Part shown: in pieces, positions 8,862 through 18,100 of the stretch
Layout of the letters: every line of letters starts with the position of its first letter
Position numbering within the stretch: the stretch's first letter is position 1
Source: Verrucomicrobiia bacterium
Lineage (GTDB): Bacteria; Verrucomicrobiota; Verrucomicrobiia; Limisphaerales; JADLHS01
Length of the DNA: 64,000 nucleotides
Assembly (NCBI GenBank): GCA_011525685.1
Contig: WYBW01000075.1
Coordinates: 1-64,000 of the forward strand
Reading direction: 5' to 3'
Made by a program: the position numbers and the translations under genes
The notes under the pieces: model-generated
What the model was told of the DNA's origin: nothing
Databases searched by the model: none
What the model saw: the letters and a program-made list of their open reading frames with translations, nothing else

Positions 8862-9518
8862 TCACTCCGACGGCAGCACCGCATCACGGAATCGCGCATA
8901 CAGCAGGGCGGCTTCCGTGCGCGTGTGGACGTTCAACTTCACAAAGACGCGGTCCAGATAATTCCGCGCCGTCTTGGTCGTCAGACTCAGCGCCGCCGCC
9001 ACTTCCTTGTCCGTCTTGCCCCTGGCCACTTCCGCCAGCAACTTCCGCTCTTGCACGGTCAAGGCCGCCAGGGGATTGATGCCCGGACCGCCGGCGCCAC
9101 CCGGCATTTCACCCGGGTCAATGACCGGATCAAACACTTCACCCCCGTCCATGATGGTGCGGACCGCGTCCACGATCCGTTGCGTGTCGCTGTCCTTGAG
9201 CAAATAACCCTCGCCGCCGGCTTCCATCGCCGCCAGCACGAAGCGATTATCGGCGTACGAAGTCAGAAACAGCACGCGCGTGGAGGGTGACACCGCCTTG
9301 ATCCGCCGGCAGGCTTCGATGCCGTCGCCATCCGGCAAGCGCACGTCCATCAACACCACGTCCGGCTGCAACGCACGGACCGAAGCCACGGCGGATTGCA
9401 TGCTCGCCGCCTCGGCCACGATCTGAATCCCCGGCATCAACTCCTGCAGCCGGCGCAAGCCCTCGCGCACGACCGGATGGTCGTCCACCAGCAGCAGTTT
9501 GATCGTTTCCGGTTTCAT
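8862..9518 (-). CDS. NarL/LuxR-family response regulator
   Basis: A 218-residue two-domain regulator. The receiver domain (about 6-125) has acidic residues D12/D13, phosphoacceptor D58 in VVLMDVRLPDGDG, switch Thr in FLTSYAD and Lys in YLLKDSD. A Gly/Pro linker (about 130-145) leads to a LuxR-type helix-turn-helix (about 148-212) with LTVQERKLLAEVARGKTDKEVAAALSLT. Its start overlaps the stop of the sensor kinase by 4 bases (9515-9518), so the pair is cotranscribed and coupled. Target genes are unknown; the nearest candidates are the kinase operon itself and the secretion cluster across the divergent region. Confidence 0.95.
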   Translation of the reverse strand: MKPETIKLLLVDDHPVVREGLRRLQELMPGIQIVAEAASMQSAVASVRALQPDVVLMDVRLPDGDGIEACRRIKAVSPSTRVLFLTSYADNRFVLAAMEAGGEGYLLKDSDTQRIVDAVRTIMDGGEVFDPVIDPGEMPGGAGGPGINPLAALTVQERKLLAEVARGKTDKEVAAALSLTTKTARNYLDRVFVKLNVHTRTEAALLYARFRDAVLPSE

Positions 9519-11296
9519 GGGTGGGCCGGATCTTCGGAGTTCTCTGCCGCGCCCTCATGCGCCAAGGGCGCCACCGGCACGCGAACCACCACGCGGGTGC
9601 CCTGCCCCGCCGCGGATTGCAGGTCCAGTGTCCCGCCGATTTCCCGCGCCCGCGCCGCCATGCTGGCCAGACCGACGCCTTGGCGCGCGGGTGAACCCGG
9701 ATTGAAACCCCTGCCATCATCGGCCACCTCGAGACACACGGCACCGGTTTCGGAACGGAGGGAAACCTCCACGCGCCGCGGTTGCGCGTGACGCAGGCTG
9801 TTGCTCAGGGCCTCGCGCGCGATGTTCGCCAGTTGCACCGCCTGTGTGCCGGTCAGGCGGTCGGACGCCGCTTCATCACATTGCAGGCGAACTTCCGGAG
9901 TCGGGCCGGTCTGCGCACGCTGCACCGAAGCCAGCAACACCGCCGGCAAATCCACCGCCTGCTCTTGGCGCTCCTCCGCGGCGATAAACCGCCGCATCTG
10001 GGCGATGACCGCGTCCAGTTCCAATTGCACTCCCGCCAGTTCGCGCCGGGCGGCGGCGGGCTCCTCCGCCAGCCGTCGAACCGTGTGCTTGAGGCCGAGT
10101 TGAACCGCGTAGAGCGTCTGAATGGTGTTGTCATGCAGGTCATGACCGAGTTTCTCGCGTTCCTTCTGCGCGGCGGTCAACGCGTCGCGCGCCTCGCGGA
10201 TTTGATCGGTCAACCGCCTCTGCCGATGCGCGGCCCGCAACGCCAGTCCCACCAGTGCGCTCGCCAGCAACGTCATTCCCGTGCCGGCCGCCAGTGCCAG
10301 CCAGGCGCGATGACGCGGTGACTCCGCCTCGAACCGCGGCGTGCTGTTCATTTCCAGTGCCCAACGCCGCAAGTACCACGGCTGAACGATGACTTCGCGA
10401 TGACGCGGTTTGGCCGGCGCGGGCGAGACCGGATTGAGCAGGGACTCCGAAGTTGGTTCCGGACTGGCATACAGCCGCACATGCACCCGCGGAGAAACGC
10501 CCGGATGGTTGTAAGCCTGATCCAGCATCCGGTCGGTCGAAATGAACACCGCCAGCAGCCCGGTCGCGGCAGCGGTGTAAACTGACCGAACGCGATGCCG
10601 GAACTCCTCGTCCGATTCTCCCGACTGGCGTGAAAGGTTCAACGGTCCTTGATCCGGTTTGAAGCCCGGGATGACGAACCAGAAACCGTTCTCAAGGTTG
10701 CCGTCGCTGCGCGGCACACGAACCAGCCGGGAAGAAATCCAGGGACGCACGTGCCCCAACGCCGTTCGCATGGCGGGATGCCACGCTCCCTCTCGAGCCA
10801 GGTCGGTGCCCGGTTTGAGGGGTTGAAACCCCGTGCGCGACCAGAAACGCCACACCGGCAACGCCAGCTCGCGATCCGGCTGCGGCGACGGCTCGAAGGC
10901 GTACTTGTCACCGTGAGCCACCCGGCCTCGTTCGGCGTGAGACTTGAAATCGGCGGCCACGATCTTCGGACAGTAAGCCACATGCATGACGGACGGCAAA
11001 TTGTAGCGCGGCTCAGTCATGGCATTGAGTCGAAAACTCCAGACATCGGCGGGGAGTTCCTCGAACTGCGCGCAGTAATCGGCCAGGCGCGCGAGCCGTT
11101 CCTCATACCGCTCCATCGTCCCTTCGACCAGTTGGGCCAGGATGAGAGTTTCCAGTTTGAACCGCTGTTCATCCATCACCTCGGCCTGCCGATACAAGCT
11201 CCGCGCCAGCCACGCCGAAACGCTTAACCCCAGCACCAACGTCACCCACGCCGGCCAGTAAAAACGGCCGAGCCAGCGGTGGATGCGATTGGGCAT
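9515..11296 (-). CDS. CHASE-domain sensor histidine kinase (HisKA_3)
   Basis: A 593-residue kinase from the ATG at 11296. A longer frame to 11386 adds 30 Arg-rich residues and runs into the palindromic operator-like region. A first membrane segment (WPAWVTLVLGLSVSAWLA) is followed by a periplasmic CHASE-like sensor of about 270 residues. A second membrane segment (LALAAGTGMTLLASALVGLAL), a linker, and a HisKA_3 dimerisation helix with phosphoacceptor His in KLGHDLHDNTIQTLY follow. The HATPase domain has N-box-like NIAREALSNSLRHA and G-box DDGRGF. It is cognate to the overlapping response regulator. CHASE domains usually sense small extracellular molecules; the ligand cannot be read from the sequence. 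Confidence 0.93.
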   Translation of the reverse strand: MPNRIHRWLGRFYWPAWVTLVLGLSVSAWLARSLYRQAEVMDEQRFKLETLILAQLVEGTMERYEERLARLADYCAQFEELPADVWSFRLNAMTEPRYNLPSVMHVAYCPKIVAADFKSHAERGRVAHGDKYAFEPSPQPDRELALPVWRFWSRTGFQPLKPGTDLAREGAWHPAMRTALGHVRPWISSRLVRVPRSDGNLENGFWFVIPGFKPDQGPLNLSRQSGESDEEFRHRVRSVYTAAATGLLAVFISTDRMLDQAYNHPGVSPRVHVRLYASPEPTSESLLNPVSPAPAKPRHREVIVQPWYLRRWALEMNSTPRFEAESPRHRAWLALAAGTGMTLLASALVGLALRAAHRQRRLTDQIREARDALTAAQKEREKLGHDLHDNTIQTLYAVQLGLKHTVRRLAEEPAAARRELAGVQLELDAVIAQMRRFIAAEERQEQAVDLPAVLLASVQRAQTGPTPEVRLQCDEAASDRLTGTQAVQLANIAREALSNSLRHAQPRRVEVSLRSETGAVCLEVADDGRGFNPGSPARQGVGLASMAARAREIGGTLDLQSAAGQGTRVVVRVPVAPLAHEGAAENSEDPAHP

Positions 11297-11670
11297 GGCG
11301 ACACTTCTACGCGGAGCGCCCCGCCCAAGTCCACGCGAAACCACGCCGCGTTCCGTACTCCTACTGAGGGTATTTACCAGAGGCAAATGCCTCTAGCAGC
11401 CCGGCCCCCGATTGTGCGATGAACTTTCGTTCATGACCATGCGAGAAGACTGCAAACTGCCGGTTTGGCTTTGGAAGCAGGGCCGCTGGCAAATTCACTG
11501 CGAGCAGTGCGCTTTCCCGGCCCAGTTGGCCGTGCTTGCGGCGGTCGCAATCATGTTCCCTTCCCGCGCGGCGGCCAGCCCCAATTCATTTTGGTGGCCG
11601 CGGACGTGAGCGCGCTGAAACTCCTCGATTTCAGACCGATAACAAACGCGTGAAAGCAAGCGATGGAAAC
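11297..11670. other. Divergent intergenic region with stacked palindromes
   Basis: This gap separates the minus-strand kinase from the plus-strand secretion cluster. Besides the operator-like pair at 11369-11394 it has a hairpin at 11419-11434 (ATGAAC, TTTC, GTTCAT). No convincing gene is present; the 60-65-codon frames have no start signal or recognisable sequence. Confidence 0.5.
11369..11394. promoter_or_regulatory. Candidate operator: two abutting palindromes
   Basis: GGTA-TT-TACC at 11369-11378 is followed directly by AGAGGCA-AA-TGCCTCT at 11379-11394. It lies 73-98 bases upstream of the kinase start and about 280 bases upstream of the subtilase-propeptide remnant. NarL/LuxR-type regulators often bind short inverted TACC/GGTA-like half-sites, so autoregulation by the adjacent response regulator is plausible but unproven. 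Confidence 0.45.
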
Positions 11671-12066
11671 ATGAAAAGCCTTGGGTCAGCGACCCTCTTC
11701 TTTTGGCTCGCGGCCCTGGCCGCCAACGCTGCGGCCGCCCGCACGGATGGCGCGCAGCCCAGTTTGATCCAACCTACCTCGGATGTTACGAGCAATGAGG
11801 TAGCAGCGGACGTCAGTCCGCTCCATTTTCCCGCCCCCGCCCCCGCCGCCGTCGTCGCGCCGCCGGGGCCGCCGCTGTGGATTGTGGTCCTGCGCGAGGA
11901 CGCGCCGCTGGACGATTTCCTGGCCGACCACGGCATCTCGCCCCGCATGGTCTATCGCTCCATCAATGGCTTCGCCGCGCCGCTGGCCGACACCACCCGC
12001 GCCGTCCTGCGGGCGCAGGAGTCTCTAGGGAATGGCGGCGAAAAGGACATCAATCACAAAGTCTAA
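11671..12066 (+). pseudogene. Truncated subtilase: signal peptide and I9 propeptide only
   Basis: 131 codons from the ATG at 11671. A signal peptide (MKSLGSATLFFWLAALAANAAAA) and Pro/Ala-rich linker lead to WIVVLREDAPLDDFLADHG...VYRSINGFAAPLADTTRAVLRA. That is the inhibitor-I9 propeptide pattern of proteinase-K-type subtilases (Y/W-I-V-x-L, then NGFAA). Directly after it, where the S8 catalytic domain should begin, the sequence changes to SLGNGGEKDINHKV and stops. No Asp/His/Ser catalytic segment is found before the RHS gene. It is best read as the 5' remnant of a deleted protease gene whose 3' part was replaced by the RHS gene. A free I9-type inhibitor is the alternative. Confidence 0.65.
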
Positions 12067-12133
12067 CAAAGAAAACCGGCGCGACGCAAAATCCAATCCT
12101 GTGAATCAGAAGGCACAATTGGTCGTTTCTTGG

Positions 12134-15100
12134 ATGTTCAGACAGGTACGCTGCTGCGTTTTCGCCGTGCTTCTGTGGCTACCCGCGGCGAACGCCGCGT
12201 TGCCCCTCTTGGGCGATCTCAACAGCGATGGCGCGGTGACGGTGCTCGACCTGACCCGGCTGCAAAACCACCTGCACGGGGCCGATCCACTTCCATCGGA
12301 ATTGCAGCTTTTGGCCGACATCAATCAGGACGGACTGGTCAACGAACTGGACGTGACCGGCATCGCGGACATCATTCTGGGCATCCGGGCGCTTCAGGAA
12401 CTGCCGCCGCCGGCCATTCTGGCCACCTCACCCGGGTTTGGTGAGGGGAATGTCGCCCTGACGCGGGAAACCATCTTTCGGTTCACCCAACCGCTGGCCG
12501 TCACCAATGTCATCACCACCAATACGCTCTACGCCGAGTTTGGCGGGCGGCGCATTCTGAGCCGCGTGGAACTGGGCAGCGACCGCCGCTCGCTGACCTT
12601 GTTCTTTCTGGAGACCCTCCCGGCCAGCGCCCGGGTGCGCGTGACCCTCAATGGCAATGCCTTGGCGGGCGCGTTGGGCACGAAGGTGGATGTGGACGGC
12701 GATGGCGTCTCCGGCGGGCTGGGCTACCTCGAATTCGACACGGCCAGCATCACTCCCGTGCCGGGCACGGCGGTCATCGGCTGGGTCTTTGCCTCCGAAC
12801 TCGTGCCTGATCCGGACAACCTGACCAACTCCGTCAATGTGCCACTGGCGGGCGTCACCGTCACTGTGGATGGCGCGGAGCAAATGCTGCGGGCGGTCAC
12901 GGACACCAATGGGTTCTTCAGCCTCTCGCCCTGTCCCGCCGGCCGGTTCTTTGTGCATGTGGACGGGCGCACCGTCACCAATCTGGCGGCGGGCATCCGC
13001 TATCCGGACCTGGCCTATTACCCGTTTGTGGGCAAGGCGTGGGAAGCGGTGGCCGGTTACACGAACAACCTCGCGGGCGGCAACGGCTTGGTTTATCTGC
13101 CGCTGATCCAGCCGGGCACGCTGCAACCGGTGAGTTTGATCTCCAACACCGTCGTCACCTTCCCGGCAAGCGTGGTGGCCAGCAACCCGGCGTTGGCGGG
13201 CGTGGCGCTCTCGGTGCCGGCCGGGGCGCTCTACAATGACAACGGCCAGCGCGGCGGGCAGGTGGGCATCGCCCCGGTCGCGCCGGACCGCTTGCCCGAG
13301 CCGTTGCCTGCGGGACTCAACTTTCCACTGGTGATTACGGTGCAGACCGACGGCCCGCTGAACTTCAGTGAACCCGTGCCGATTTGCTTTCCCAATCTGC
13401 CGAACCCGCGGACCGGAGTTCCGCTGCCCCCCGGCGCCAAGTCGGCCCTTTGGAGTTTTGACCATGATACCGGCGTGTGGGTAATTCAGGGACCGATGAC
13501 GGTAACGCCCGATGGCACGATGGTTTGCAGCGATCCGGGTGTGGGCATTCGCCAGGCGGGCTGGCACGGGCAGGATCCGGCAACGCAAGGGGATGGCGGT
13601 GAGAATGAGGGTGATTGGCCTCCAGACCCTAACATGAATGACAAGGGCGAGAGTCCCTCGGCTGGATTTGGCGGACAATGCGGGTCGCCCGAACCATCAA
13701 ATCCAACAGATCCCGTGCATCTCTCTACAGGCGAGTTTTATCACAGCGAAGAAGACATGCGAATCAAGGGTGTTGGGATTGATTTTGTCTGGGCGCGAAA
13801 GTTCCTTTCCAAACGGGTTGATCGGACAGCGCCCTACTTGCCTTTCGGCCCTAGATGGACGCACTCTTATGCAATCCGCTTGCAGGTGAATCATGAGTGG
13901 CATCGTCCCCCCGGTTGTAGCAGGTGCAGAGGCATTCAAACCGTATTCACCGCACTTGGTGCAGTTAGCGGCGGAAGCAAAGCGTGTCCCTGCTGCGATA
14001 GCTTTCTTTTAGTACGGTCAGTGTCGGTAGTGGATGGCAATGGCCGAAGTGACGAATACTTCAGCAGCGGTCAGGGTTTCTACAGCGCGAAAGGTTTGCA
14101 TCGGGAACTGCGCCATACGGATAATGACACTTGGACTTTAGTCTTCGAAGACGGCGGCAAATGGGTGTTTTCCAGACTCGTCGGCTATCAAATTTCCAAA
14201 ATCGAAGACCGTCACGGAAATCACCTGGATTTCGAATACGAAAACTATGACGCTCCCGATTCTCCTCAATACCGTCTCGCTCGTGTGCGGGACACACAGG
14301 GCCGTGTCATTGGACTTACGTACAATCAGCTTAACCAAATCACGGCCGTCACCGACTTCACGGGCCGCTCGGTTCGGTATGATTATTATCTGCAAAATGA
14401 TCCGGACGGGTACGCCGGACTCTTGAAGGCCGTCATCAGTCCAAGGGTCACGGGCACGGTGAACGGAAACAATTACCCCGAGGGAAAACGCCGGACGTAC
14501 ACCTACTTCATCGGGCCACGATACGTGGCTGATTACTTCTATACCGAATGCAATCCCTACGCCGAGTATTTGGCCTCGTTCATCGCGATAAAAACAATCA
14601 GGGACGGTCGCGACAATGATCCGCTCGATCCGCGTTATGGTCAGGGCGCGTATTTGACGAATTATTTTGCAACCAATGGTTTCTCAGCAGGAAGCAAGTT
14701 TGTGTTCGTTCCTGTAACACAGCCGCCTGGGGAACAATGGGTCGAGGTTCCATACTTGCGGCTGATTCGGCAAACATGGGGAGGTCAGGACTTATTCGTG
14801 TCATACCAGCAGTATGGCGCGACGACGCAATACCGCGACCGCCCGGCGTTGGGCATATGCGGTGGACTTCAGGTTTCCGTCCGTGATCGAAACGGGAATG
14901 TGAAGGATTATCAATATGACACCTACAATCAGGCCCTGCGCTACCGAGAGTACGCGGGGCGCGCGGTCCTCAACACCAATGTTACGGTGAGTGACAACCG
15001 CCCCACGAATCCAATGCGCCTGTCTGACCCGCCTGTCTTCGAGACAACTTATGAGTACAATAGCCAGTTCCGGCAATCGCTCATCCAACACCCCAACGGC

Positions 15101-18100
15101 AACGCCGTTGCCTACCGATACCGCCAGGGGAGTGGCCGCAGTGCGGGCAATCTGCTGGCGGTCACGAATCTGCCCGGTATGCACCAGCCCGCCGGAGACC
15201 AGCCCGCCTTGGTCCGCACCTACGATTACGACACCGATTTCAATCCCTGCTGCGGTTTCAATTTCGCCACGAACATCACCGACGCCCGCGGCTTCTCGAT
15301 TCAAAGCAAGTATGACAACAAGGGCAACCTGACCAATCGCACGTTCCAGATTCCCGGCGTTGTGCAGGACTTCAAATACAACGCCCGCGGCCAGTTGACC
15401 GAGCGCATTCATCCGCCGAACAGCACTGGCCACCGGCGCGTGGATCGTTATGTCTATTACACCTCCGGCCCGCAGAACGGTTACCTGCGCTTTGCCATCA
15501 CGGATGCCACCGGCGTGGCGATGACCAACACGTTCGAATACGACGCGCGCGGCAACGTCACCCGCTGGATTGATCCGCGTGGCAAGGATACCCAATACCT
15601 CGTCAACCAGCTTGACCAGGTCGTGCGCCAGATTTCCCGCGAGGTCAAGGACGGCACGGGCATCCGCTACCAGAAGGATTACCACTACGATGCCAACAAC
15701 AACGTCACCAAGATCGAAGTTCAGAACCTCGACGAAAACGGCGTCGTCCAGCCCAACAGCCATTTCACCACGAGCTACGAATACGACATCCTCAACTACA
15801 TGACCCGTAAGACCGAGGAAGTGGAAGCGGGCCGCGTGATCGTGACCGAGTACGCCTACGATGGAAACCGCAACCTGACCGAGATTCGCAAGGGCGAAGC
15901 CACAGCGGGCCGCCAGCCGGCCAATATCGTCCAGTTCCAGTACGACGAGCGCGACCTGTTGTTCCGCGAAACCCGCGCGCCCGGCACGCCGGAGCAGTCC
16001 ACCACACAATACGATTACGACGGCAACAAGAATCTCATCCGCGTCATCCACGGGTTGGAGGGCGATCCGCACATCACCGAGCTGACCTACGACGGATTCG
16101 ATCGCCTGGTGGCGGTGCGCGATCCGATGGGCAATGAATCCCTGTTCAATTACGACCCCAACGGCAACCTGGTCCGCCGCCGGGTGAATGGCGAAGTGGT
16201 GGACGTGGGGGGCAACGCCAACAACGTCCTTCTGAGTGATGTGCAGTATGAATACGATCCCATGAACCGCCTTATCCGGCAGGACCGGGATTTGTTTGAT
16301 ACCGCCACGCAGGTGCCCCTTGGCCCGGGCGTGGCCAGCACGCGCATCGAATACAGCGGCACGTCGCAGATCATTCGCATGGTCAACGCCAACGGCCACA
16401 CGAACACCATTGCCTACGACACCGCCAACCGCCGACGCACGCTCACCGATGCCGCCGGCAACACCATCACGCTCGATTACGACAAGAACAACAACATCAC
16501 CATTGTGACCGAAGTGGAGAAGCCGGACCTCGGCGGGCCCAACGAAGTGTTCACCACCCGGTTTGAATACGACAATCTCAACCGGCTCACGGCCACCATT
16601 GACAACGTCAACACCACGAACCGGTTTGGCTGGGATTCTCGCGGAAATCGAACCGTCCATGTGAACGGCCGGGGCAACGTCGTCCGCTACACCTATGACG
16701 GCCTGAACCGCCCGCTGGACACCATCCGCTTCCTGACCGCCACCGGCGATGGCTCGGGCGCGGCCACCGGCACGATCACCACGCGCCAGGCGTGGGACGA
16801 GTCCTCGCGGCTCATCAGCCAGACCGACGACAATGGTAACGCCACCGTTTATATCTACGACGCGCTCGACCGGAAGATTGCCACCACCTACGCTGACGGC
16901 ACGGTCCATCACACCGTCTTTGACGTTCACGACAACCCCGTGCTGACGTTGGATGCCAACGGCACGTATGTGACCAATCAGTTCGACGCCCTGGACCGGC
17001 TGGTGCGGCGGGACATCGCGGTGGGGCCGGGCGTTTCAGACGACACCACCTTCGAGAACTACCGGTATGACGGACGGTCACAATTGGTCTGGGCCGAGGA
17101 TGACGATTCCACGGTGCAGATGGATTACGACTCGCTCTCGCGTGTGCTGCGGGACATCCAGAACGGGACAGTGGTGGCCTCCAGCTACGATCCCGCGGGG
17201 AACCTGACGGCCTTGTTCTATCCGAGCGGGCGCGTGGTGACGAACAGCTACGATGTGCTGGAGCGGCTCAAGACCGTGACGGACGCGGACGGTTTGATTG
17301 CGAGCTACGATTACGTGGGGCCGCGGCGGGTGAAGCGGCGCGATTACGGCAACGGCACGCGGATGACCTACGAATACGACGGCATCACCGGTGTGCCGAA
17401 CCCGGCGGGCGACTTCGGCGTGAAACAAGTGATCCGCACCACGCACTCGCACATTGCGACCGGCATCCCGTTTGATGACCGGGTTTACCGTTGGGATCGC
17501 GCCGGCAACAAGACCGTCCACAACGAGCTTCACGCAGGCGGAGATTCACGCGCCTACACCTACGACTCCGTGGACCGGCTGGTCCGCTCGGTCAAGACCC
17601 CGGCCTCCGGCCCGGTGGAGGACATCCAATACGTCCTCGATGGCGTGGGCAATCGCACGCAAGTCATTGGTGGACCAGATGCAGGCGTTTACTCCATGTC
17701 AGCCGCTGGCCCGGAGCCCGCCGACCGGCCGATGAATCAATACACCACCACGCCGTTTGGCACCGAGACGCATGACCGGAACGGCAACCTGATAGCGAAT
17801 AACGCCGGCCAGCCGAACCAGCGTCTCCTGATATACGACTTTCGTAACCGGATGGTGGGCGCGGCGATGCAGGAGACAGGCGTCACCGCCAGCTACGCTT
17901 ACGATGCTTTGGGTCGCAGGATTGGCAAACAGGTCGCGGGCGGCAGGGATCAAGCATCGGGCTTTGTGCATAAGGACTGGCGAGTGATCGAAGAACAGGA
18001 TCCCGGCATAGCCATGATCGCAAGCTACGTTCACGGAAGCTACATTGACGAGGTTCTGCAAATGGACCGGGGAGGGCAGCGCTTCGGCTACCATTCTGAT

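Noticed and set aside
14801-16930. A 709-codon open frame antisense to the YD-repeat region of the RHS gene
   Set aside because: It is a shadow of a GC-rich, repetitive coding strand: Val/Ala/Gly-rich, no start signal, no family resemblance, while the plus strand gives clear YD repeats.
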